From: Serpula lacrymans var. lacrymans S7.9
Lineage: Eukaryota > Basidiomycota > Agaricomycetes > Boletales > Serpulaceae
Assembly (NCBI RefSeq): GCF_000218685.1
Contig: NW_006763299.1
Coordinates: 248,001 to 312,000 of the forward strand
Reading direction: 5' to 3'
Length of the DNA: 64,000 bases
Made by a program: the position numbers and the translations under genes. This document shows positions 48,481 through 60,275 of the stretch, one piece after another. The number at the start of each line of letters is the position of its first letter. Within the stretch, counting starts at the first letter, position 1. The notes beneath the pieces are model-generated. The model had not been told where the DNA came from. It was given only the letters and a program-made list of their open reading frames with translations, and did no database searches.

Positions 48481-50724
48481 TGTAACAACCAAGAGTTAGT
48501 TACTCTGGCGCACAACTCAGACAAGCAAAAAAGTAATGAGAGGGAGTGGTTACCCCTTATGATAGGACCAAGTTAGTTGTGGGTAAACAACAGGAGGACT
48601 TGCTGAGGAGTCTCCTGGATTTATTGAGGTTTTTTTATATACTACTACAGTGTGTTTGTACTTATGTATTATACAGTTGATGAAAGCAGTGGCTGATGAT
48701 GTCATGGGGCCCAGCCCGTGTGACTAGCTCCACTGCGTGAGAGACTTGTAGCTAAAATAAGGAAAAAAGGCAGTGCGGTGTCGATGATGAGAACTGCTGT
48801 TAGAAAACCACACACAAAAACAAACTAACACACAATCCTCCCAGATTCCACGGAACTTGTTTATGGGCTTTGCCTCCTAGAACAGTGGAGTGGTCTGGTT
48901 GTTTGTGGGGTGGTACGTATAAAGATCCTTCAAAGTAAAACCCAGAGATGTATGAGTGTGGGTTTTGAGGAGGAGGGATAGTTGAATTTATAGAAGATAG
49001 GGGCTTAGTGACGAGTATAGATGAGCACTACCTTGCTAATTGTAGCACAAGGTAGGTTTGAGAACGACAAGGATAACAAGGTGACAAGGTTCCCAGTGAT
49101 AGCAGGCTCCTGACGCACAAATTGTAGTGCTCAGAAGGACTCTAATCGAAAGGGATAACAATGACTTCAAAAGTGGGAAGTGACAATGACAGCAATTAAC
49201 AGTGGTAGCAGTGGGAAGTGTTGTGACCACACTGGATCACAAGTAGTAGAGTAGTGAACTTGAGAGTAGAGAAGACGTCTGGATTGGAGTTCTTGTTGTT
49301 TTTACAAGGTAAAATACAGGGGTTTATATAGTAAAAGAAAAGTAGGCTATGCACAGTATAGCTGTGCAAAAAGAATGAGAAAGAATATGAAGGAAGGAAT
49401 GTACGCTGACAAATCCTGCGTAGGTAGTACAGGATAAGATTGTCAAAAAAAGGAAAAGAAAGGGATAGAACAATAAATGCTGTGAGTAATGTCACAGGTT
49501 TGTACAGCCATAAAGTAAAGTCCAATAGCAAAAAGAGAGCAGGAAAATCATGATGTCATGGGAAGATGCAGTAAAAAAAAGGGCAAGGCAAAACACTATC
49601 AGTATCAACACAGTTCCTTTATTGTCAGTCAGGCATTCTAAAAAATATGTGTCCATAAAAATGATTCAAAAATCAAAAATAATCGCACTGTAAATGAATG
49701 TTCTGCTGAAAAAAAAGAAACTGGAGCCACCGGTCCACCACCTAGTCTAAATCCGACAGTTCCATGGCCTTACCAATGGACTGGTTGTGTTGGACCACCT
49801 GATCAAACGAGGGAGGGAGAGGAGTAGTTCCAATTTGGAACAAGTGAGTCCCAGGCAGCGTGTGGTAGGTGTAGCTGTAGCAAAGACGATGGACAAAAGA
49901 TAAGTGTACCCAAGTGAATGGGACAGCGATGAACATGGGCGACGCAAGGGGATGAACCTTCTCCAGTTCAAAAATTACCCACCCACGCTCCAACCAGGCA
50001 AGATGAGCGACCAATGTTTTGATAGTATATGATGGCAGATCGACGTCATGAAGATGGACCTGTTGCCCTATTTGGACCGGCCGCCGGGGCTTTGCTGATA
50101 TCAGCAGTGGCACGTGGTAGTCAACGGATCAGTGACGGAAGCGGATAGGAAGTGGTGACATCAGAAATGGTGGGGGTGCAAATAAGATGAGGAGGAGGAG
50201 GGTAGAGGTGACGAAGAAGTGGATTAGAATGGGGATCCAGAAACGACTGTCAGGTGAGAATAAAAAGGAGAGAAAGGGGCCCATGGTGGGGCTAGGCAAA
50301 GGAAGGGGAGTAAGGGAAACAACAAAAGTGAGGGCGCAATGCAATGTGTAGCCAGTGGCGACGCAAAAATTTGCCAAAATGCCGAAACACAGAAAGTACC
50401 GAATGGAAAAGCAAAGGTGAGCGTGACTGGATTGCCTAATAGAGGTGGTGCTGATCAGCCACAAGTTCGAAAAAGGCAATATTAATTACTATTCCATGTG
50501 GCACTGTGCCTGTGTGGCGCAAAGGCAAGTCTTTTTGAATATTCGCTTCGTTATTGACACCTGTCCATGCTACCAATCAACTTTGGTGCATGACAGCGGT
50601 GCGAGAAAGTGGAGTTTGAACAAAAAAAGGAAAGTGCTGCATGGCACAGTGTGTGAAAACTACAGTAGAAAGTTTTAAAGAGGAGAATGAAAAATTAAAG
50701 GTCCGAAAATCTTGTATCGTAACA
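48481..50724 (-). mobile_element. solo LTR, family A copy 3 (split by family B element)
   Basis: Plus-strand start TGTAACAACC at 48481 and end TATCGTAACA at 50724. Flanks are CACAT (48476-48480) and CGCAT (50725-50729), a 4/5 match differing as CA versus CG. The 1.8-kb family B element lies inside at 48779-50595, leaving about 423 bp of LTR. It interrupts the RecQ-like gene. Confidence 0.88.
48779..50595 (-). mobile_element. 1.8-kb family B element copy 2, nested in LTR A3
   Basis: 1817 bp, reverse orientation to copy 1: starts TGTCGATGATGAGAAC, ends GGTGCATGACA. GCGG flanks both sides (48775-48778 and 50596-50599) and closing the gap restores the family A LTR, so the ends and a 4-bp target duplication are well supported. 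A 6-bp duplication is possible if the CA end belongs to it. The internal ORF (49742-50405 region) has a TGA where copy 1 has CGA. Confidence 0.85.
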
Positions 50725-51116
50725 CGCATTGCAAGCTCAACTGTTTTCTTGTATTGATGCTCTGTATGTAATATTTCTAGGTCAGTATCCTGACTTTCTT
50801 CCCTCTCACACTCTTCTTCTGACATTGGTTCCTTTTTCACAGCCATACCAACACCTATTCAACAGAAAACTGATGCCTCAGCAAGCAGGATGGCACGGCC
50901 CTGAATGGAAACCAGGCAGGCAGCACGGCTTGCTTGTTGGAGCCAAATGGTGAGGGATGATGGTACACCAAGTTGGATTACCAGCTCAATATCAGGTATG
51001 TCCAATCCCTGTGCATGTATCAACAATGCTGCCCTTGCTTATTGCTGACTACTCACTATACGCCCCACCTCAGTCACCACCATCATCCTGACTTTACCCT
51101 TGCAAAACTGGCTCAT

Positions 51117-51514
51117 TGTTACAACCAAAGTTTTTATACTCTGGCGCACAACTCAGACAAAGCTTTAGAGGAAGTGAGTGGGAGTGATTACCCTTTGGAT
51201 AGGACCGAGTTTGTTGTGGACTCGCTGAGGAGTCTCCTTGATCTATTGGGGTATATATACTACTACAGGTTGTTTGTACATATGTACTGTACAGTTGATG
51301 GAGGCAGTGGCTGATGATGTCATGGGGCACAGCCCATGTGTCCAGCTCCACTGCATGAGATACTTGTAGCTAAAAATAAGAAAAAGCAGTGCAGCACGAG
51401 AAGGTGGAGTTTGAACAAAATGGAAAGTGCTGCATGGCACAGGGTGTGAAAACTACAGAAGAAAGTTAAAGAGGAGAATGAAATTTAAAGGTCCTAAAAT
51501 TGTGTATTGTAACA
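51117..51514 (-). mobile_element. solo LTR, family A copy 4
   Basis: 398 bp, TGTTACAACC to TATTGTAACA on the plus strand. Flanks CTCAT (51112-51116) and CTCGT (51515-51519) match 4/5, again CA versus CG. It sits between helicase motifs IV and V of the RecQ-like gene, whose frame reads through once it is removed. Confidence 0.9.
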
Positions 51515-52595
51515 CTCGTAACATTTTTTTTGGTCCATGTAGATTGTCATGAGTTGAGGAAATCAACCTGGTCCTTCAAACTAGGAGGTAAGAACCTTCT
51601 CAAATGTCTACAGGCTGGCTTCCTGTGAGTCATTAACTGAGTTAACAAAGACAAGGGTCCTAGGCATGTCACTCACATGCTCAACTCTGCTCATGAGGAA
51701 GTCTAGCGCAGGGTAATACAAAGATCTGGGGATGACCTCCACTTCGGGTGTGATATTAGGTCTGTCATTGCCTAAATTGAGGTGGAACAATCACTGACTA
51801 TTGATATGTAGCTGTTTGTGAATGTTGGCAAGAACATCTGGTGTCATGGTGGCAGAGGTGGCATAGATAGGTATGCCGAGTGGTACAAATGATTGAAGCT
51901 GGCTAAGCTTTGAATACGCAGGGCAAAAATCACCTCCCCACTGCAAAACGCAATGGGCTTCGTCAATTACAAAGCCCAGCATTTGTTTTTGATAGGTTCA
52001 TGAGCATAGCAAGTCCTTAAATCTTGGATTACTGATCACCATCTCAGGGGAGGCAAAAATAACACGGAATCTTAGTGCTTTGAGTTCCTGGTCAAGTTTT
52101 GAATGGATGGCGTAGTCAATGAATGATACGGAGACTGACCTTGTGTAAGTCATGACTGTATGTATCCTCATTCACAACTGTTGACAAAACTTCCCAACGA
52201 AGGAACTGCTGTGACTTAGTTTGACGTGAGACAGTCATGTTAGTGAGAAATTGAAGGTAGCATACCTGTGCTTCTTCTAAAGCTTTCAGTGGTGATATAA
52301 CAACAGTTAGGTGGTCTGTATGAATGAAAGATGGGATAATGAAAGGCAGTGTCTTGCCTGCACCTGTGCCCGCAATCACAATACAATCCAGGCCTAGACA
52401 GAAAGCCTTGGAGGTGTCTAACTGCCATGTATAAGGAACTCGGGAGTTGCATCGTTGAAAAACTTTGTCTGCCATGGTTGTGCGTGTACTCTTGGATGGG
52501 TATTTAGGGGATTTGGCATGGGCCTGAGCCAAATTGGCATACAACTGAGCCTTGACACCGTCATGAGACAAACTACGCAACTCAGTTGTCGGCAT

Positions 52596-52772
52596 TGGAT
52601 TGCATTAACCCGTACTAAATACAAATTTTGGCTATCTACCTATGCCAACAAATCATGATGACACTAGTAGATTATTTTATTTCACTCCTGCCTTATTTAG
52701 ACGCTTGTTCAACCCAAAATGGCCAGTTGGCATGATAGTGTGACTCGATGGGGTGTCCTCATACAAATGTCT
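52596..52772. other. Short spacer between RecQ-like start and KDZ element
   Basis: Upstream region of the RecQ-like gene, truncated at the KDZ inverted repeat. No feature seen. Confidence 0.4.
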
Positions 52773-53156
52773 CCAGACATTTTGGGTAACACTGTGCGCA
52801 CACCACCTAGGTTACCCGATGTATAAGCCTTGTAAGACTGGGTGGTCACATGTGTCATCCAGTATTGTAAGGCTCTATGTCCGAAGTCAGCCAGCACCAG
52901 GGCTAAAACCAGTCCCACATCTGCAAATTGCCTTTGGGTTACTGTGCAGTTCGGCGGCGGCATCTTTAGCTTCAGTTGCAGCGCCGACACCTCCAAGATC
53001 TTATCAACTCCCTCAACGCACCACACTGTCAGCCACTTGCTACCTCATTGTCTCTCGCTCATCCACTCTGCCTCGTTGTCTTGCTTGTCCACAATCTGCC
53101 TTGCTGTCTCATCAGTTGCTTGTCATGTCTCGTCCTCCAACATCCTTTAAGGTCAA
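52773..53156 (+). repeat. left terminal inverted repeat of the KDZ element
   Basis: About 384 bp matching the right repeat in inverse orientation, with scattered substitutions and one short indel near the outer end (GTAACACTGTGCGCACA versus CGTGCG). Both copies keep an open frame of about 100 codons (MWCVEGVDKIL on the minus strand here), whose role is unknown. Confidence 0.85.
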
Positions 53157-53377
53157 TCTAGGTGTTCTTAAGTTGGTGATGCGGGGTAAGCCATTCCATT
53201 TACTCTCAATTTTTTCAATAACAAAACAAGTGTTAAGCTAATCTAGTTGTAGGAGGCATAGAACACAAATCTAAAGGGTGAATCATTTCTTTGTCTCCTT
53301 TCCACCCGCACTCTATGTAAATCCATTGAACTGACAAAAGTTCATCATGTCAGTAGCATTGCCTGGGTTGAGTTCTG

Positions 53378-55090
53378 CTAGCATTCGGTTGAGCTCTGCA
53401 GTAAAATTAGGCGTGATGCTGTTGCTGTTGAACAGTGCTTGTTCATCTGCAAAGGAAGTGTGCTCAAACCAGTGGATGTGCTGACAGAGGCTGCAGGAGA
53501 GTTGGTATAAGCCACAGGCACCTGGGTAGACGATGTAGGCATGTTGATGGAAGCTCCAGTGGCAGCTGTGCCAACAATCTGTTGAGTATTTGCAGCAGCG
53601 CTAGGGTCAGGCAAGTAATTTTCTTCATCACTGTTCGCCATCTCTGTGTTCTTATACATTCTTCTAGAGCTGCTCCTTCCCCCTGCTGTGAACCCAATTC
53701 AGTTTGTTTTGTGCCTTTGTCAGATTGCTCTCAACGGCGTGGCTCAATCAACTCTCCACTATTGAGTTTTTCCACCCGCTCTTGGGTCATCTGCTTATAC
53801 TCACTTTCACTGAGCTGTCTCCAGTGAATCTCCCCAGATTCCCATTTGTGCAAGAGCATTTCTAAATCTGGAAGGCCACTTGATACTTCACTGAGGTTTG
53901 CAAAAGGAATATGTTCGGGCCAGCCCTCAATGACAATCTGGTAGCACTGTATAATGTTCCTCCAATAGTTTTTCCAGTGCATCTTTGCCTTTGGGTCATC
54001 GGTTATGACTCCTAAGAAAAGTAAGCCCAAAATTATGTTTTTGGTGTTAAACTTACTTAGCTGCTGATTTATTAGTTCTCGGATCTTTGACCGGAGTTCT
54101 GAAACTCGCTGCTGATGGTTTTTAGCAGCACCTATGATAAGATTACTGACAACAAACAAGGGGAACTATGATGAGCCTCACCTTGTATCCCTTGCGTAGC
54201 AAAGCCTTCCATCTTACTGATCAGGTGCTGGTGGTCAATATTCATAGCGGATGGCATAAAATTTTCCACCCCCTCTGTATTAAAAGCAATCCCTTGGAGA
54301 GGCAGCTCTGTTGTTCGTCTTGCTGTGTACAGCATGGACTCAGCATCAGCACCAGTGCATAATTGTAGGCTAGTACATCTGTCAATCTTGCTCTTATCGA
54401 AGTCCAAAGGCCAGTTGCTTTTGTCTTGCGGTACTCCGAGTATTCACTAGCTAACATTTTCTTTTCATCTTCTGATAGTTCATAATATGTGGTGCGGTAT
54501 TTTTTTATGAGCTCCTGCAGGGCTATAGGACCTTTAAGTCCTGTGAACAAGATGTAAGCATGCAAACATACATAATAACAGTACAACATTACTTACGTTT
54601 CTCTTTGTCAATTTCTTGGTTTTTTTTTTGCAACAGAACCCATTCCAAGCACTAGCTTTTGAATGTTTACACTGTAGCCTTGTATGCCCCATATAACGCT
54701 CCTTTCTGATGTAGCGAACACTTTTACTATGCATTTCTGCTATCTTCATAGTCACATTGTCAATCCACTTCCAGGCTTTGTTGAGGTCTCTTTGAAGATT
54801 TTGGAACTTATCACATCATTTCAGCAGGATTTTGGCCCGTGCTTCTTTGCTCAGCAATACCTTGGGACAAATGCGTGCCAAGCCCTGGACACATTGTGTG
54901 CATTGTTTTACACTATAGAAGGACTGCAAGACCATAGTTTGACGTGGAGACAGCGGTGAGTTGGTTTTATCCTTTGAATGCTTATACAAAAACCCCAACT
55001 CTTAATATTCCAAAACTGACAGGGTCATTTCTTGCGGTCTTTTAGGAGGCACACACTAAATGGTTCTAGTGGACCGAAAAGATTGCATTC
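53378..55090 (-). pseudogene. KDZ companion gene 1, decayed
   Basis: Exons on the minus strand: CKHSKASAWNGFC and MHSKSVRYIRKER near 54700, then GPIALQELIKKYRTTYYELS and EDEKKMLASEYSEYRK (54500), RTTELPLQGIAFNTEGVENF (54300), and a segment with MHWKNYWRNIIQCYQIVIEG and WPEHIPFANLSEVSSGLPDL (53950), ending in a Ser/Thr/Ala-rich tail. It looks like the HMG/coiled-coil-like companion proteins next to KDZ transposases in mushrooms. The function is unknown. Splice joins and the start (upstream of 54755) are uncertain. Confidence 0.5.
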
Positions 55091-55739
55091 TGCCATTTTG
55101 AAATATGTTAAAGAGTGCAAGGTTCTACGCTAAGTACAAGGTCAGCCAAAAATGTAGGTACCTACTGTTCATAAGAAAAATATACTAAAGACGTAAAAGA
55201 AGCATACAACTGAAAGCGCTACCCCAAGGATCAATAATGCTTTTACTATATTCCACACCGCAGATCTCTGGTGCTGTGCAACAACAAACTGTGTCCCTCA
55301 AATGTCTGCCAGAAGAGCCCTAGACAAGTTAGATGCCTGTTCATAGTTGAATCCCCATGTTGGAGATCTTAGCACAGCTTCCCATCAACTGCTTCGGATG
55401 GATGTCACAAACTTGTGAAGCTTCGGCAAAATTTCATCCCCCAAGCCAAACCAATCAAGGACCATGTCCGTACTGGGACCCACACTAATAAGCAGTAGTT
55501 GAGGCCCTTCTACTTGACTGTTGCACTCCAATGATACAGTGGAAGTGGGTTCACTTCTTGGAACTGTCAGCTGAATAACTTTCTTTGACAGGCCAATGTT
55601 GGTGTGACGTTGCTGGCAAATGTGGGATGTAGGATTTGTCCATGGCATCATGTGAGGTCTCATGTTAGCTGCACTGCGCACTGCAGCTGATGAGGTTATA
55701 GGCTCTGTACCAATAGCGCTGAGCTCCAAATGTAATTGC

Positions 55740-56161
55740 TGTTACAATTGATGTACCAGCACCTACTTACACTTCACTTTTTGTACTTTTACTTTTTATT
55801 TTCCAAGTCACATGACTGATCACGTGACCATTTATTTTACTTTACATTTTCGGACTTTTCATAAGTCACATGACCAATCATGTGACACATCACCTGACCA
55901 GTGTCTAGGCTCACCATGTGACTGGTCACATGCTAAACATCAGACTCTAAACTTTATCTACAACTGTACAGTACCTCATGTATTTTAGTATATATACAGG
56001 AGCAATACATGGGGAAGGACTCAGCGAGTCCACCTGTTGTCTACCAACAACTAACTTGTTCCTACCAAATGGGTAACCGCTCCCACCTCTTCCTCTTCTT
56101 TTGAGTGTTGTTTTCATTGTGCTCCAGTGCCCCAAGACTGTGTCTTGTTGGTGTTGTCACA
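55740..56161 (+). mobile_element. solo LTR, family C
   Basis: 422 bp, TGTTACAATTGATG to GGTGTTGTCACA, with perfect duplication ATTGC at 55735-55739 and 56162-56166. Its right half resembles family A (CTGTTGTCTACCAACAACTA, GGGTAACCGCTCCC). The left half holds at least seven TCACRTGA-like palindromes around 55807-55932. A TATA-like AGTATATATACAGG is at about 55987. Confidence 0.9.
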
Positions 56162-56333
56162 ATTGCTGTGTGCTCAGTGCAGAGCACTGGATTTGAGAAC
56201 TCGTTGCAATCCTAGGAGGAGGTAAGTGTGGTGAATCTTCTATGCAAATTCTCATAGTTGAAACAGATTCAGATTTCAGGAAAAACAACGGTATATTATT
56301 ATTGACTCACAGTGCTCTGGTGGGTCTACATTT

Positions 56334-56746
56334 TGTTACAATACACAATTTTTGGACCTTTAATTTTCATTCTCCTATTCAACTTTCTTCTATAGTTTTC
56401 ACACACTACACCATGCGGCACTTTCCTTTTTGTTCAAACTCCACCTTTCTCGCGCTGCGCTGCCTTTCTTCTTATTTTAGCTACAAGTATCTCACGCAGT
56501 GGAGCTGGTCACACGAGCTGTGCCCCATGACATCATCAGCCACTGCCTCCATTAACTGTATAGTACATATGTACAAACAAACCTGTAGTAGTATAAATGC
56601 CCAGTAGATCCAGGAGACTCCTCAGCAAGTCCTCCTGTTGTTTACCCACAACTAACTCGGTCCTAGCTAAGGGGTAACCACTCCCACTCATTACTCTTTT
56701 GCTTGTCTGAGTTGTGCGCCAGAGTAACTAACTCTGAGTTGTTACA
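56334..56746 (+). mobile_element. solo LTR, family A copy 5
   Basis: 413 bp, TGTTACAATACACAATTTTT to GAGTTGTTACA, with perfect duplication CATTT at 56329-56333 and 56747-56751. This is the cleanest family A copy. It is inserted in KDZ companion gene 2, 172 bp from LTR C. Confidence 0.93.
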
Positions 56747-59700
56747 CATTTTCAATTCGACAGGGACTACTAAATCGCTGCAGGTGAGGCATTACGAATT
56801 CTTGGCAGAATGTCTGCACCAAGATTGAAACATCCCCACCAATACATTTGGGTATCTCAACTAATTCACGTGGTGTAATGTAGAGATCAACACTGACAGA
56901 ATCCGGAGAGGTGTCAGAGGTAGCTTTAGAACCGGGGCAATAGAGAAAGAGCAAGATGCCTCCATCCAAGCGATCTTGCATAGTAATCTTAAATTGGATG
57001 TAAGCGAATAAAAGTCAGGGTGAAAGAATGAAAAGCAAAACATCAAAAATGTCTTGAATTGATGCTTCTAAAAAATTGTCCTTGGTTAGAGACTTTTCAT
57101 TTGGGCAAGGGTTTGGCTGGAGATGAATGTACGAGGGATGCAGTCCCTTGAGTGACTTGGTGTGATAGTGTGTGCCATCAATATGAGCATTATGGTGGAG
57201 AACAGCACAGGCTGCTGCCTGGTGCTCTGAGTTACTGAAAGTGCTTGCAAATGAAGTAGTGTGCAATGCAGCAACAGCTGAGGCAGAAAAATAGTCACTA
57301 GACATTTCTAACTTGTGTTGAGAAGGCAGGGAGTCTGTCAAAATGATGCAAAACTGAGGATTGTACAATGGGCTAACCAAGATTTTAGATTTTATAATGT
57401 AAAATTATGCCAAAAGCACGTAATGTGTCTCTCTTGGTAAAGCTACTAGCCACCAGCCCTACACAAATACATCACTAGTTAGCGAGACTTTGGACATAAC
57501 AGTATCAACTAATCATCCAAGGCATTGACAAATTCTGCAAACAGTATTGCTGCTTGAGCATCCTCCTGATACTGGATGAGATCACTATCACTGTACTCAA
57601 ATGTGATGGTCCCATTAATGCCTGAATGTGGAGACAACCAAAGTATAGTAACTGTTGTCAGTACATCTATATTATGTAGAGAAAAATTATCATACAATCA
57701 GCCAAAATAAGGTTTGCACTTGTATCAAAGTTTCCAATGTTCAGGGACTGTATTGGAGTCACATGAGTTTCCCATTTATCATTTTCTTGCCGCATATTAG
57801 CTGACAGCTGGACTGAAGCCGCATTACTGGGCTGTGAGAGAACTGGATCTAGCTGGGGCGGGGCTGAATCACAAAGGGGCTGGGTCAGAGGTACTTTGCC
57901 AAGTCTGACACCATTACCTTTGTGGCCAGAGAAACCTGAGAGGTTTTTGGTCTGTTGAAGATGCAGTAAATGAATAGTGTTCACTGCTGCACACAACTGC
58001 CATTGGTGTTCTAGCTCTGTGCCAAGTGGTGGGTTGGAGGCCATGAGGCTGTTGATAGCAGCTTTCATCTCAATTTCTTTACAATGTATGGCTGTGCGTA
58101 AGTGTTGTATTTCAATGTTGAGTCAATCTATTTCCTCCTTTGCCGAGCACAGCTTGACATGCTTCACAGCTGCTTCTCAATAGGCTGGTTTTGTCCAGAC
58201 TTCACTGCGGATATCTGTATGCGAACAACGGAGGAGATCAAACTCCGCAAGAAAGCTGTACTCAACAATATCCTTCCATACTATTTTTGGATGTGGAGGG
58301 TCGAGAGCAGTAGCCTGGGTATTGTAGTGTTTAATTGCATTATGATTTGCTTCTGATCTACGTTGTAGTCCCTTGCTGATTTGCTAACGCAGTTTATATC
58401 CTTACCTCAATTGTTGTCAGAAAAGTTTGTAGACAATATAAAGTATACACCTGTGCCTGATAAGGCTAGTTTTGAAAGCTCAAATAGCCGCTTGACAACG
58501 GAACGCTCAAGTTCATCAAGAGCAGCCCTATACTTCACCATGGTAGCTTCTTGTCTGTAGTGATTGTAGTTGTTGTCACCAACTTCCCATATTTTTTCAA
58601 CATTGAGTTGAACTTCCAAATCACCCGTCATTAATTCAGCATTTTGCAATTGCGCAAAAACAGTATCAATACACTTTTGTGCTTTTATGAGGCTTTCTTG
58701 TATGGCCCTCATGTCCCCATTTATGCTCATTGTTAGAGCATTGTTCGCAGCTGCTCGTGCTGACATGTACTCTTCACTACAAACAACTAACTCTGTTAGC
58801 CACAAAACATGTTGTGCAACACTGCTTACCAGTATTTTGTGAGCTCATCTAGTGCTTCTATATATCGTGTATACAGCCAATCTCTGTCCAAAAGCTGCTT
58901 TGTTGCTTTCAAATAATCAAGTTCATCCCTGTGAAAATGATTAAAGTCTATGTCGGTTATGTGAAACTGGGCTTTGAATGTATTAAGCTCTGCACTCAGC
59001 ATAGTGACCGCAAGAAGTGCCTCTCAATAATGATGTTGTAAGAAATTACCTGCATGTATATTAGTAAAGATAATTGAATATAAGCAAACACGTACTTAAT
59101 GCAGCATATTTGTCCATATCCCAGAATGTAACATGTTGTTCTATTGCTTGATGACGAGAAGACATGTTCGCAGCCTTCTCCCTCTGTGTGCCCTGTCCCA
59201 GGGATGTACATTGGATGCTATTCAAGCTGGCACTTGCAATTGTGTGCATGCCCATGAAAGGCACCAACCATCATTTGAAGGTTCAAAGCTTACGCATGGG
59301 GCCCAACAAAACTATTGCTGAGTGTTGATGAGAATGCACATCCAATATTGTAAGCACAACCGCCATTTTTGCCATAAACTGAAAGTAGCTTATCCATTAC
59401 CGCTATGGGGTATTTTGCCCTAGAAAGTTTGTATTCTGTAAGTCTTGTTAGCTATTAGATAAAGACTCCATACAATTCACCACTTTCAATCATGTCACAG
59501 ACAAGAAGCACAAATCGGTGACGGCAGGTGGCAATAAAGATGCTTGTTTCTTCAAAAACTCCAAAAATCTTCTTGCACTGTTCTGGCCCAGCATTTCTCC
59601 ACCGCTGAACACAATTTAATGTTTCATTACTGTTGTCATGAAGCTCGACATCAGCCCAGTCATCATCATGGTTGTTGTTGTTTGTCTGCAAAGGAAACAT

Positions 59701-60275
59701 CATAACTGGATGCAGATATAAATGCTATAATGAGCCTACCATCTTTTGTTTTCCCTTTACATCATTTTTGAAAACATTGACAGTATCACGGTGAATCCAG
59801 TAATCTGTACAAGCTTTGCGTGAATCACATTGATGAGACAAATTATAAATAGAAGACTTCCACTGTTTTAAGCTACTATTACCATCAATTGAGACAAGCC
59901 ATTCAAAGTTGAGTGGTGTTTCATCTTGAAGTTTATAGCAACACGCCGGGCATGCATTCAACAGACACCAATTGGGCATGTTTCGCTTAAGGGCAACATT
60001 CAACAGTCCATGCACACGATGCAATATCTCCAGGTAAATATCATACGCCTCAGAGAATTGTGCTTGTAAATGTGGACAATACGGTATCTGAAAGAGACAT
60101 TAGATACCGGAAAGAGAGAAAAGATAGACTTACATTATGAAGATGGCATAATGCTTTGCACTGGGCTTGAATGCTGAACCGCGGACATATTCGATGAGCT
60201 TGGCGGTAAGCAGCAAGGGTCCTGATTGATATAGCAACTGTTGGAAACAGCGGAGAACAACCAAGGTACCCATAG

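Larger units (their letters stand above)
47790..52595 (-). pseudogene. RecQ-like helicase of TE type, split by two solo LTRs
   Basis: Superfamily 2 DNA helicase of the RecQ-like class often found in Agaricomycete repeats. From the ATG at 52595: Walker A IVIAGTGAGKT, VVISPLKAL (motif Ia), FRVIFASPEMV, DEAH box LGFVIDEAHCVLQWGGDF, GIPIYATSATM (motif III), TLVFVNSV (IV). A solo LTR at 51117-51514 interrupts it; then SQFCKGKVRMMVVTEV (V) and LDIPDIELVIQLGVPSS with QQASRAA (VI). A second solo LTR (48481-50724) falls in the C-terminal part, after which the frame continues to SDKHFDNLLGHS and, past an intron, TLTSIASNRQWKSVEEM. Several stops occur (for example TGA after TKHC, TAG after FTC). Without the LTRs the gene would be near full length. 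It is inactive now. Confidence 0.75.
55385..57380 (-). pseudogene. KDZ companion gene 2, split by two solo LTRs
   Basis: Probable start at 57305 (MSSDYFSASAVAALHTTSFA) or 57380. It continues with HQAAACAVLHHNAHIDGTHY, an intron, then RLDGGILLFLYCPGSK and SVDLYITPRELVEIPKCIGG to SSPCRIEN at 56752. LTR A5 interrupts; on the far side the frame goes on with DPPEHCES, then LTR C at 55740-56161 interrupts. Removing it joins LSTQQ to LHLELSAIGTEPI, ending VLDWFGLGDEILPKLHKFVT and a stop at 55385. No family is recognised. Confidence 0.5.

Noticed and set aside
45976..51514. Paired family A LTRs of the same orientation as one full retrotransposon
   Set aside because: Each LTR has its own matching 5-bp duplication, and the DNA between them is DUF6589-type and RecQ-like gene sequence, not gag-pol.
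52842..53241. Long plus-strand ORFs in the KDZ terminal repeat
   Set aside because: They are shadows on the other strand of the repeat, low in complexity (Ser/Leu/Cys-rich), with no family signal.
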